Source: Bacillota bacterium (GTDB taxonomy: Bacteria; Bacillota; Clostridia; Lachnospirales; Lachnospiraceae). From it: a stretch of DNA of 59,405 nt. The position numbers and the translations under genes are program-made. The stretch's first letter is position 1; each line of letters begins with the position of its first letter. This document shows positions 24,875 to 32,306 of this stretch, piece after piece. The DNA lies in assembly GCA_023436065.1 (NCBI GenBank), contig JAEZKU010000043.1, forward strand, positions 1 through 59,405, written 5' to 3'. The notes beneath the pieces were generated by a model. That model saw only the letters and a program-made list of their open reading frames with translations. It was not told the origin of the DNA and searched no databases.

Positions 24875-25603
24875 ATGTCAGGACATTCCAAATTTGCGAA
24901 CATAAAACATAAAAAAGAAAAGAACGATGCTGTCAAGGGTAAAATCTTTACGAAGCTTGGCCGTGAAATTGCAGTTGCGGTAAAGGAAGGTGGAGCAGAT
25001 CCGAATTCCAACAGTCGGTTAAAGGATATTATTGCCAAGGCAAAATCGAACAACATGCCTAACGATACAATTGATCGTAGTATCAAGAAGGCTGCAGGTG
25101 ATGCCAATGCGGTGAATTATGAGACTGTTATCTATGAGGGATATGGTCCGAACGGAACAGCCATTATCGTAGAAGCGCTGACCGATAACCGTAACCGAAC
25201 CTCGGGTAATGTACGTAATGCCTTCACAAAGGGCAACGGTAATGTAGGAGCACAGGGCTGTGTATCCTTCATGTTTGATAGAAAAGGCCAGATTATCATC
25301 GACAAGGAAGAATGTGACTTAAAGGCTGATGATCTGATGATGGTGGCACTGGATGCCGGAGCTGAGGATTTTTCTGAAGAAGAGGACAGCTTTGAGATCC
25401 TCACCAATCCCGATGATTTCAGTGCAGTAAGAGAGAGCCTCGAAAAATCAGGTATCCCCATGGCACAAGCGGATGTTACCATGATCCCCCAGACCTGGGT
25501 AGAGTTAAAGGATGAGCAAGACATCAAGATGATGAACAGAATCCTTGACTTACTGGATGAGGATGATGATGTACAGGAAGTATATCACAACTGGGATGAG
25601 TAA
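24875..25603 (+). CDS. YebC/PmpR-family regulatory protein
   Basis: The 242-residue product opens with MSGHSKFANIKHKKEKNDA and continues with GREIAVAVKEGGADPNSN, NNMPNDTIDRSIKKAAG and YEGYGPNGTAIIVEALTDN, the signature of the YebC family. Members act as transcriptional regulators, and one branch (YebC2) has been implicated in translation through proline-rich stretches; this full-length form is not assigned further. AAGGAG (24862-24867) selects ATG 24875 over an in-frame TTG-like start upstream. It is transcribed alone, with a terminator on each side. Confidence 0.94.
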   Translation: MSGHSKFANIKHKKEKNDAVKGKIFTKLGREIAVAVKEGGADPNSNSRLKDIIAKAKSNNMPNDTIDRSIKKAAGDANAVNYETVIYEGYGPNGTAIIVEALTDNRNRTSGNVRNAFTKGNGNVGAQGCVSFMFDRKGQIIIDKEECDLKADDLMMVALDAGAEDFSEEEDSFEILTNPDDFSAVRESLEKSGIPMAQADVTMIPQTWVELKDEQDIKMMNRILDLLDEDDDVQEVYHNWDE

Positions 25604-25714
25604 GAAATGTGGCTGAAGGTGGCTTAAATACTGGGTCTGCACAATTTAGTAAGAGATAAGAGTTCACCAGTTAGGATATACTCGCGAGTTTAATAGAAAA
25701 GGAAGGGTACTTCT

Positions 25715-25764
25715 AATCCTGCATTTATCACAAGGGAAGGTCGTGATAAATGTAGGATTTTTCT
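25715..25764 (+). terminator. Terminator of the YebC-type gene
   Basis: AATCCTGCATTTATCAC (25715-25731) pairs with GTGATAAATGTAGGATT (25743-25759), 17 bp with one wobble, followed by TTTCT. The rest of the 328-base gap to the alpha/beta hydrolase holds no gene that I can see. Confidence 0.85.
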
Positions 25765-25931
25765 ATATAAAATCAAGACATTTTGAAAGAATTTATTACC
25801 GATTGCAGAAATAATACTACTGAAGTAATTGCAGATATCATCTTCGGTATGGAGTAAGTCGATTACACAATAAGCACATATAATAATTAATTGAATATTA
25901 TAATCTAAAATGATTTATTAAGGACACTATT

Positions 25932-26744
25932 ATGGGTTACTATGTTCAAGTGGAGAATAATGTAAACATATATGTGGAGGATCTCAATCCGGAAAGTAAT
26001 AAGACAATTCTGTTTATACACGGATGGCCCGGAAATCATAATCTGTTTGAATATCAGTTTGATCAACTGCCCAAATTGGGCTACAGATGTATTGGAATTG
26101 ATACAAGAGGCTTTGGCAATTCGGATAGGCCATTTTGGGGATATGATTTTGATACCTTGTCAGATGATGTGAGAGGTGTGGTGGAGGCCTTGGATTTGCA
26201 TGATTTCACATTAGCTGGACATTCGAATGGTGGTGCAATGGCAGTAAGGTATATGGGACGTCATCAAGGATATGGAGTATCTAAGCTTGCTCTTATTGCG
26301 GCTGCGGCTCCGAGCTTGGTCAAGCGTCCTAATTTTTCATTTGGTCTGGATCAAGAAACCGTTGAGCAAATGATCGAAGACACCCATAATGACCGTCCTC
26401 AAATGCTTCAAAATTTCGGAAATACATTTTTCTTTCAGCATATTACAAAAGCTTTCTCTGATTGGTTTTTCCAGTTGGGTTTACAAGCGGCAGGATGGGC
26501 TACTGCAGCTATTGCGGAAACCTGGATCAAAGAAGTACTATTCGCTGATTTGGAAAGCATCCATGTACCAACGTTAATCATTCATGGTATTCATGATAAA
26601 GTAGTTCCTTTCCAACTGGGGGAAGTACAACACCAAATGATTCGAAATTCAAAATTGGTACCGTTTGAATTTTCTGGGCATGCGCCCTTTTATGAGCAGA
26701 AGGACGAATTTAATAAGGTATTAGTAAACTTCATAGAGAGCTAG
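25932..26744 (+). CDS. Alpha/beta-fold hydrolase
   Basis: A 270-residue esterase/epoxide-hydrolase-like enzyme. HGWPGN (residues 30-35) forms the oxyanion region, the nucleophile Ser98 is in AGHSNGG, and Asp222 (IHGIHDKVVPF) and His250 (FSGHAPFYE) complete the triad. The cap region lies between residues 125 and 205. There is no signal peptide, so it is cytoplasmic. Homologues are annotated as non-heme haloperoxidase or epoxide hydrolase, but the substrate cannot be inferred. Upstream TTAAGGAC is a weak ribosome site. Confidence 0.9.
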   Translation: MGYYVQVENNVNIYVEDLNPESNKTILFIHGWPGNHNLFEYQFDQLPKLGYRCIGIDTRGFGNSDRPFWGYDFDTLSDDVRGVVEALDLHDFTLAGHSNGGAMAVRYMGRHQGYGVSKLALIAAAAPSLVKRPNFSFGLDQETVEQMIEDTHNDRPQMLQNFGNTFFFQHITKAFSDWFFQLGLQAAGWATAAIAETWIKEVLFADLESIHVPTLIIHGIHDKVVPFQLGEVQHQMIRNSKLVPFEFSGHAPFYEQKDEFNKVLVNFIES

Positions 26745-26791
26745 CTTAAAATAAAATAACATAACAATTTAATATTGAGTAATAATTATTG

Positions 26792-26828
26792 ACCTTCTCA
26801 ACATTAATAAATGTATGAGGAGGTTTTT
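26792..26828 (+). terminator. Terminator after the alpha/beta hydrolase
   Basis: ACCTTCTCA (26792-26800) pairs with TGAGGAGGT (26816-26824) with one wobble, and the inner part ACAT/ATGT extends the stem. TTTTT follows. The GAGGAGG in the right arm imitates a ribosome site. Confidence 0.8.
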
Positions 26829-27017
26829 ATGTTTAGTGAGGATGTGTTAAATGTAGTATAACTTTTTGAATTCCTTTTGATCCATTTTTCGAGCACCTTA
26901 TTACATATCTGATTTAATAAAACTGTCTAACGTAACTCTTATTCATAGTAAAAATATGGTTTATATTTTATCAAATAGAGATAATATTATCCTATATTAC
27001 TACTAGGAGGTTAGCCA

Positions 27018-27389
27018 ATGGCAGAAACAGAAAATATATTAGTTTGGACATTGATATCAGAGTGTCCTATTCCAAATGATGTGAATGATTTGTTAGTAGA
27101 AGGAGAAATGGCTATAGCTGCTTATAAAACACTTCGAGATAGCGCTATATTTACGAATAAGAGATTGATCGTTAGAGATGCACAGGGTATTACAGGAAAG
27201 AAAGTAGAGATTTATTCATTACCTTACTCCTCCATTAATATGTGGTCCACTGAAAACGCTGGCACATTATTGGATATGAATGCCGAGGTAGAACTCTGGA
27301 CAAGAGCAGGTCACATTAAAGTTAATTTACGCAAAGGTATCGATATTCGGAGATTGGATAAGTTAATTGCAAATGCTCTACTTCAGTAA
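27018..27389 (+). CDS. Bacterial PH-domain protein
   Basis: The 123-residue product is a single pleckstrin-homology-like domain of the YvbH/bPH type. Typical segments are LLVEGEMAIAAYKTLRDSAIFTNKRLIVRD, here broken as GEMAIAAYKTLRDSAIF and TNKRLIVRD, and SLPYSSINMWSTENAG. There is no membrane segment. GGAGGTTAGCC precedes the ATG. Such proteins are common in Firmicutes and mostly uncharacterised. Confidence 0.88.
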   Translation: MAETENILVWTLISECPIPNDVNDLLVEGEMAIAAYKTLRDSAIFTNKRLIVRDAQGITGKKVEIYSLPYSSINMWSTENAGTLLDMNAEVELWTRAGHIKVNLRKGIDIRRLDKLIANALLQ

Positions 27390-27432
27390 ATATGAAAGTA
27401 TCACAGGAAGTTCTATATATAGACTATATAAT

Positions 27433-27465
27433 AGGAGGCTGTCAACTTCCGGTTGACAGCCTCCT
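27433..27465. terminator. Perfect 14-bp hairpin after the PH-domain gene
   Basis: AGGAGGCTGTCAAC (27433-27446) pairs perfectly with GTTGACAGCCTCCT (27452-27465) around a 5-base loop. No T run follows on either strand, so classical termination is uncertain. It separates convergent genes, so it may still end both transcripts or protect their 3' ends. Confidence 0.55.
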
Positions 27466-27529
27466 GACATATGCTGATATACATTTCAACTAGATATTTG
27501 GTATATTTTTGAATGTGTTCCATGATAAA

Positions 27530-27994
27530 TCATTTCGCCTTTAATATTATAAAACGAACAAACCATACCGCAAATGCAGAGCTTAAATAAGCTATTAGCA
27601 TGCTATATCTGCCGGTTTCAAGACAATAAAAACCAATTAAAAGAAAAAAGGCAATAAATAAAAACTTTTTGGGTTTAAATAAATGTTTCACTGTCTGTTT
27701 ATTCACATTGTCTTCCGCATGTATATTTTGCTGTTCTAAAGCTTCGCCAGGTAATATCTGTTTGTCAATGTTATTTTGGTCACTTTCTGTCTCATCCTTG
27801 TTTTCCCGAAGCAACTCATCCAGTGATATATTAAAATAGTCGGCTATTTCTATTAATTTATTTATTTCGGGATAGGTCTGATCCAGTTCCCATTTTGATA
27901 CGGATTGTCTGCTGACATTCATTACTGAAGCAAATGCCTCCTGTGACAAAGACCTGGATTTTCGTAATTTCTGTATTCTGTATCCTAATGACAT
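27530..27994 (-). CDS. Xre-family regulator with membrane tail
   Basis: The 154-residue product has an N-terminal Xre helix-turn-helix (about 5-60; LRKSRSLSQEAFASVMNVSRQSVSKWE), an acidic linker, and two C-terminal hydrophobic segments (about 112-128 and 132-149). It probably binds DNA while tethered to the membrane. On the minus strand CTTGGAGGTG lies 7 bases before the ATG. It may control neighbouring accessory genes; no target can be shown. Confidence 0.9.
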   Translation of the reverse strand: MSLGYRIQKLRKSRSLSQEAFASVMNVSRQSVSKWELDQTYPEINKLIEIADYFNISLDELLRENKDETESDQNNIDKQILPGEALEQQNIHAEDNVNKQTVKHLFKPKKFLFIAFFLLIGFYCLETGRYSMLIAYLSSAFAVWFVRFIILKAK

Positions 27995-28204
27995 ACTTTA
28001 CACCTCCAAGTATGATGATAAATAATTTCGAATATTTTTACCACCAAGTAACAGTTGAACTTTGTCACCTAAAGGTTGCATTTTGGCTATAAACAGGAAA
28101 ACATATTAAGTTTCTTATCTATAGGCTATAATATCACCAGCAATCTTTATTTTCAAGTAATCATTTTAGTGCATGTCATGTCGTTTAACCCATCTCTCCA
28201 TATA

Positions 28205-28675
28205 TCAAAATAATCTAATCCGATAAAATTTCATAACCTTACTAGTAAAGCCGTAATCAATAATCACAGGCTTTCCATCTATGATACCCCAGCTGCTGAG
28301 TCGGTTCAAATCTGCAGTCAGCAAATCGTATTTGATGAGGTTGGATTGAAATTCTTTTGATGAAAAAAGTTGTTTGTTATTCTGAACGTGATAATAGCTC
28401 CATATTTCTCTGAAAGAGCTTAAGCGCCGGGCCTTCTCCATAATCAGTAGGCTAAAATCCTCCGAATGCGCAATCACTTTCGCGAATATCCTCCAATCCT
28501 CCATATCAGAAATCTGATGCTCTGCCTTATTCTGTTCAATTCCCTTTCTATTTTTAGCAACTTTCACGACATAACCATTGCCAAGATCAAAAACAACTCT
28601 TCCGGAACCCGAACCAATCTTAGGATAAGCCTTTTGTCTGATGTTCTTGCTTATGCTTTCAAAATTAATATCCAT
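28205..28675 (-). CDS. Minimal protein-kinase-like protein
   Basis: The 156-residue product has several kinase landmarks in about half the normal length: a Gly-rich loop, IGSGSGRVVFDLG (20-32), a lysine in YVVKVAKN (Lys38), Glu52 in AEHQ, a hinge-like SLLIMEKARRL, a catalytic-loop-like DLNRLSSWG (Asp122, Asn124), and IIDYGF (Asp140) in the place of DFG. Short phage- and Firmicute-encoded proteins of this shape exist, but their function is unknown. It could be an active small kinase or a pseudokinase. It is transcribed on the minus strand, upstream of the Xre gene. Confidence 0.65.
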   Translation of the reverse strand: MDINFESISKNIRQKAYPKIGSGSGRVVFDLGNGYVVKVAKNRKGIEQNKAEHQISDMEDWRIFAKVIAHSEDFSLLIMEKARRLSSFREIWSYYHVQNNKQLFSSKEFQSNLIKYDLLTADLNRLSSWGIIDGKPVIIDYGFTSKVMKFYRIRLF

Positions 28676-28790
28676 ACTATACCCGTCGTTGCGCGCTATA
28701 CTATCATTTTATTATCCGGCTTCATAATTTGTTCAACAATAAGCGACAATTTATCGGGAAGTGTTATGGAAGTATTAACTTCAAAGAGAA

Positions 28791-29168
28791 TTAATTGTTG
28801 ATGTAATTCATTGCTTCTTTTATCGTCTGGAATTTCATGATAGGAGTATCGGAATTAACTTCTTTTCTGATATCTGCCTCGATCCTCTTCATCTGCATCT
28901 TGGTCACCGTACGATTGCTGGTGACAATAGCAATCTTTTTTGCCCAGCCTAGCATACGTTCCGAAGCTTTTTTAATATATGGCAAGCAATCTTGAGGAAA
29001 TGGGTCCAACCGTTGCTCCAAAAACAGCATGGAATACTGTCCCCGGTCAAATTTATCAAATAAATCGCACATGTACGCGACGACACTCCTGATATCCACC
29101 ACGGAAATAGATCCTGAGAGTTCAATGAATATTATTTTATTTATCACATCTATGTTAATACGATGCAT
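28791..29168 (-). CDS. STAS/SpoIIAA-like small protein (tentative)
   Basis: The product, about 125 residues, has an alternating beta-alpha pattern: MHRINIDVINKIIFIELSG, VVDIRSVVAYMCDLF, SMLFLEQRLDPFP, KIAIVTSNRTV and TIKEAMNYI. That order and the LDPFPQDCLPYI segment resemble small STAS-type proteins, but the family was not firmly recognised. A GTG at 29177 is in frame, yet GGAGTG ends at it; ATG 29168 fits better. A 0A-box-like heptamer lies upstream (29206-29212). Confidence 0.7.
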   Translation of the reverse strand: MHRINIDVINKIIFIELSGSISVVDIRSVVAYMCDLFDKFDRGQYSMLFLEQRLDPFPQDCLPYIKKASERMLGWAKKIAIVTSNRTVTKMQMKRIEADIRKEVNSDTPIMKFQTIKEAMNYINN

Positions 29169-29205
29169 TATAATCACTCCAAATACTTAATATTTCGCCA
29201 CAAAA

Positions 29206-29212
29206 TTCGACA
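29206..29212 (-). promoter_or_regulatory. 0A-box-like sequence upstream of the STAS-like gene
   Basis: On the minus strand the heptamer TGTCGAA occurs 38-44 bases before the start codon at 29168. It matches the Spo0A-binding core exactly, but a single heptamer can occur by chance. Confidence 0.35.
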
Positions 29213-29266
29213 CTGACATTACATAATTTATATCACAGATGGAGAGATTGGAGGAAATAAACAATT

Positions 29267-29308
29267 ATGATTAGCGATTGGGTTTATGAACAGGTGATGT
29301 TGCAGTAA
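29267..29308 (+). CDS. Possible 13-codon peptide upstream of the DUF975-type gene
   Basis: ATG 29267 to TAA 29308 encodes MISDWVYEQVMLQ. It is preceded by TTGGAGGAAA (about 29249-29258), a strong ribosome site, at 8 bases' distance. GCATTTT ... AAAATGC forms a hairpin about 30 bases downstream. It could be a leader peptide for the gene at 29504 or a chance frame. Otherwise the 335-base gap (29169-29503) holds only promoter-like AT-rich sequence. Confidence 0.25.
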   Translation: MISDWVYEQVMLQ

Positions 29309-29503
29309 ATTCCCTGAGGCATGAAATATAATAGCATTTTATGGAAAAAAATGCAAGAAAATATCGAAAAAATGTAAAACAAATTGGTTAAATTAGGATT
29401 AAAAACATTAGAATATCTGTAGTTTGTTGAAAAAAATGTGATATCCTGTTATGATAATATTGTATTTGGAATAGAATATATTATCATTGTGGGAGGTACA
29501 ACT

Positions 29504-30250
29504 ATGTTATATGCAGTTGATTTTCGTAGGATTGCCAGAGATGCCTTAAGTGGGAAGTGGCCACTTGCTGTCATAACAGGACTTGTGGCAACATTACTTG
29601 GTGGAGTGGCTTATGGCGGAGGCGGCGGAGGCAGAAGTAACCAGGGCTCCGGCTCCAACCGTGGCGTATGGAATTCGTTGCTTAATTTATGGGATACAGG
29701 GTTGGGAAGAGCAATTATCCTATTCTTTATCGGACTCGCTTCAGTATTTCTTTTGTGGGGAATAGTCACCTTCATCATAGGTGGTGCTATAGAATTGGGA
29801 TATTGTCGTTTTAATAAGAATCTGATTAAGGGTACGAATCCTCAGTTTCAGGATCTATTTTCTAATATGAATTTATTTGGAAAGGCTCTTGGGCTTAGAA
29901 TTGTAACCACGATTTTTATCTTCCTATGGTCTTTGCTCTTTATCATACCCGGAATTATAGCTGCATTCCGCTATTCCATGGCTTTCTATATCATGGATGA
30001 TGATCCGAGCATCGGTATCATGGAAGCGATTGAACGCTCCAAAGCAATGATGAATGGCAATAAAGGTCGTTTATTCTGTCTGGAATTAAGCTTCATTGGT
30101 TGGGCACTCCTGAGTATTTTAACCTGCGGAATTGGCTTCTTATTTTTACAGCCCTATTCTCAGGCTGCAACAGCAGCATTTTATCTGGAAGTATCAGGTC
30201 AAAGACAGAGTCCTCAGCCGGGACCGGTTTATGATCAGCCGATGAATTAA
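29504..30250 (+). CDS. DUF975-type multi-pass membrane protein
   Basis: The 248-residue product has a membrane pattern typical of DUF975 (YciC-like): a cytoplasmic start, YAVDFRRIARDALSGKWPLA, a helix, a Gly-rich loop (about 37-58), helices around 70-100, LELGYCRFNKNLIKG-like text (IELGYCRFNKNLIKG), and WSLLFIIPGIIAAFRYSMAFYIMDDDP. The tail is Gln/Pro-rich. Function unknown. GGGAGG (29491-29496) selects ATG 29504 over in-frame codons upstream. A terminator follows. Confidence 0.82.
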   Translation: MLYAVDFRRIARDALSGKWPLAVITGLVATLLGGVAYGGGGGGRSNQGSGSNRGVWNSLLNLWDTGLGRAIILFFIGLASVFLLWGIVTFIIGGAIELGYCRFNKNLIKGTNPQFQDLFSNMNLFGKALGLRIVTTIFIFLWSLLFIIPGIIAAFRYSMAFYIMDDDPSIGIMEAIERSKAMMNGNKGRLFCLELSFIGWALLSILTCGIGFLFLQPYSQAATAAFYLEVSGQRQSPQPGPVYDQPMN

Positions 30251-30272
30251 TAATGATTAATAATATATAGAA

Positions 30273-30313
30273 AAAAGGGGAATCTGCTTATTGCCTAAGC
30301 GGGTTCCTCTTTT
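30273..30313. terminator. Terminator after the DUF975-type gene
   Basis: AAAAGGGGAATCTGCTTA (30273-30290) pairs with TAAGCGGGTTCCTCTTTT (30296-30313), 18 bp with three wobble pairs and a 5-base loop. Confidence 0.85.
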
Positions 30314-30491
30314 GCTTTCATTCATTTCATAACATAGAGACGAGGGAGGGGGTATCATTTTTCCATACGGATACCATAAATTACTAAATAAATTTTAAGT
30401 ATCTTCATATATAATTCACATTTGTCGTTTATAATAATTTTGTAATATATTTAACAAATGCGTAACATTATATGCCATTTCTGGAGGAAAA

Positions 30492-31604
30492 ATGATAAAG
30501 AAACATAAGCTATTTACATATTGCCTGTTTGGTTCTCTGACTTTGCTGGGGCAAGGGTCCATTGCCAAGGCGGAAGAGCTGCCGGTTGCAGGTATTAATT
30601 TGGTGCTATATGATTATTTACACAGTAATAATGCTTCAGTTGAAGATATCAAGGGATATCTTCCCTATTCAGAGAAACTCGCCTTTGCACAGGTTACCAA
30701 CTATGTAAACATTAGAGACGCTGCCGGTGAGGAGGGTGAAATCATTGGAAAATTATATAATCACTCTGCAGCTACTATTCTGGATCAGACAGGTGACTGG
30801 TATAAGATCAAATCCGGCACGGTTACCGGTTACATAAAAAAGGATTTTCTCATTACTGACGATAAGGCGGATGAGCTTGCGAAGGAATTGGGAAATCGGA
30901 TCGCAACTGTAACGACAACTACCCTAAAGGTGCGCGATAAGGCCGGGACTGACACAGAGGTCTTAGCCCTCGTTCCGCTCGGTGATGAGTTTTCCGTGAT
31001 AGAAGAGGCCGAAGGATGGGTGAAAGTCCGGTATGATGCAAATAAGACAGGATATATATCAGCCGATTATGTTGAAGTCAGAACAGAATATGAAGAGGCA
31101 GTTTCCATAGAGGAAGAACTGCAGAGACTGGAAGCAGAACAGGTAGCAGAAGAGGCAGAACGGGTGCGCCTGTTCGAGCAAAGAGCAATTGAGGCGGAGC
31201 AGGTGAGACTGGCAAAGCAGGATACACCGAAAAGCTATAGTTCCGTCAGAAGCAATATAGTGAATTATGCGCTTCAATTCTTAGGTAATCCCTATGTATG
31301 GGGAGGAACCAGTCTGACGTTGGGAGCCGACTGTTCCGGGTTCACTCAATCAGTGTTCGGGGACAAGGGAATTAGTATTCCCAGAACATCAAGAGCCCAG
31401 GCCGCCAGCGGTAAAAGAATATCAATCAACGAGGTGCAGCCGGGAGACCTGATCTTCTATGATAAGGATGGATATATCAATCATGTGGCAATCTATATCG
31501 GCGATGGGAAAGTAATCAGTGCCAGCAGCCCCAAGACCGGAATTCGCATTACAGCTTACAATTATAGACAACCCTATCGCGTGGTCAGCTATATCAATGA
31601 TTAG
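30492..31604 (+). CDS. Secreted SH3-NlpC/P60 peptidoglycan hydrolase
   Basis: The 370-residue product has a signal peptide (about 1-27, ending in AKA), two bacterial SH3 domains (about 67-120 and 135-195; YVNIRDAAGEEGEIIGKL and TLKVRDKAGTDTEVLALV), a Glu/Arg-rich coiled linker (about 200-245) and a C-terminal NlpC/P60 domain. The catalytic Cys281 is in GADCSGF and His331 in NHVAIYIG. It cleaves peptide cross-links in peptidoglycan outside the cell. It is monocistronic, ended by a very strong terminator. Confidence 0.94.
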   Translation: MIKKHKLFTYCLFGSLTLLGQGSIAKAEELPVAGINLVLYDYLHSNNASVEDIKGYLPYSEKLAFAQVTNYVNIRDAAGEEGEIIGKLYNHSAATILDQTGDWYKIKSGTVTGYIKKDFLITDDKADELAKELGNRIATVTTTTLKVRDKAGTDTEVLALVPLGDEFSVIEEAEGWVKVRYDANKTGYISADYVEVRTEYEEAVSIEEELQRLEAEQVAEEAERVRLFEQRAIEAEQVRLAKQDTPKSYSSVRSNIVNYALQFLGNPYVWGGTSLTLGADCSGFTQSVFGDKGISIPRTSRAQAASGKRISINEVQPGDLIFYDKDGYINHVAIYIGDGKVISASSPKTGIRITAYNYRQPYRVVSYIND

Positions 31605-31633
31605 TGTATCATTCTCTTAGGTAACTTTATGGT

Positions 31634-31700
31634 AAGGATAAAAATAACCCGACCTGATAGTGTGTTTACAGGCATATCAGGTCGGGTTATTTTTATCCTT
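31634..31700. terminator. Very long bidirectional terminator
   Basis: A perfect 26-bp stem (31634-31659 with 31675-31700) surrounds a 15-base loop. The stem starts AAGGATAAAAATAACCCGAC. It has T-rich sequence on the 3' side of each strand and follows the NlpC/P60 gene. Confidence 0.92.
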
Positions 31701-31764
31701 TCTTAATTATATAAGTAGTTATGTGACAGGCCCTCAAAATTTTTAGGATTAATGTAAAAAGCTA

Positions 31765-31793
31765 TTGCAAATATGAATATTATGGAATATAAT
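31765..31793 (+). promoter_or_regulatory. Promoter of the cadC-cadA operon
   Basis: TTGCAA (31765-31770), a 17-base spacer and a perfect TATAAT (31788-31793). Transcription would start about 31800, immediately at the operator. Confidence 0.85.
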
Positions 31794-31801
31794 TAAATCA
31801 A

Positions 31802-31823
31802 CAGTTGAACAATTAAACAACTG
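31802..31823 (+). promoter_or_regulatory. Candidate ArsR/CadC operator
   Basis: CAGTTG (31802-31807) and CAACTG (31818-31823) form an inverted repeat with 10 bases between, located just downstream of the -10. ArsR/SmtB repressors usually bind such imperfect palindromes across the promoter, so CadC binding here is a sound inference. Confidence 0.65.
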
Positions 31824-31900
31824 AACAACGATTGTATTTATTTGGAATATGTTTAAATAATGAAAAATCACAATAAATTGCAGGAAATGCAGGAGGGAAT

Positions 31901-32266
31901 ATGGAACAGGAGTATAAATCAACAATATGCGATTGCGATGTCATACATGCAGAGGTTGTGGACCGGGTACGTGGTTATCTCCCCGAGGAGGAGAAGCTGT
32001 ATGATCTGGCAGATTTTTTTAAGATATTCGGGGACAGCACCAGGATTAAGATATTATGGGCCCTTGATCGGGAGGAGATGTGTGTCTGCGATTTGGCGGT
32101 TCTATTGAATATGACCAAATCAGCTATTTCTCACCAGCTAAAGACTCTGCGTCAGGAGAAGTTGGTAAAATACCGCCGTGAAGGCAAAACGGCATTGTAT
32201 TCATTACTGGATGAACATGTGAAGAACATTCTGGAAATCGGATTAGAGCATATCGAAGAGAAATAA
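31901..32266 (+). CDS. cadC: CadC-type ArsR/SmtB metal-sensing repressor
   Basis: The 121-residue winged-helix repressor keeps the cysteine ligands of CadC: an N-terminal pair (Cys10, Cys12 in CDCDVIH) and the alpha3 pair (Cys61, Cys63 in EMCVCD). These bind Cd, Pb or Zn and release DNA. The recognition helix MTKSAISHQLKTLRQEKLV is typical. It is the first gene of a two-gene operon; cadA begins 40 bases on. GGAGGG precedes ATG 31901. Confidence 0.93.
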   Translation: MEQEYKSTICDCDVIHAEVVDRVRGYLPEEEKLYDLADFFKIFGDSTRIKILWALDREEMCVCDLAVLLNMTKSAISHQLKTLRQEKLVKYRREGKTALYSLLDEHVKNILEIGLEHIEEK

Positions 32267-32306
32267 TTAAACATTGTCGTTAACAGGCGTCAGATAGGAG
32301 CTGGTT

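Noticed and set aside
26831..26863. Ten-codon frame MFSEDVLNVV after a GGAGG-like sequence
   Set aside because: The apparent ribosome site is the right arm of the terminator at 26792-26828, so translation is unlikely.
29580..29640. Gly-rich stretch as a possible frameshift or low-complexity repeat in the DUF975-type gene
   Set aside because: The frame stays open and homologous text continues on both sides; it is simply a Gly-rich loop.
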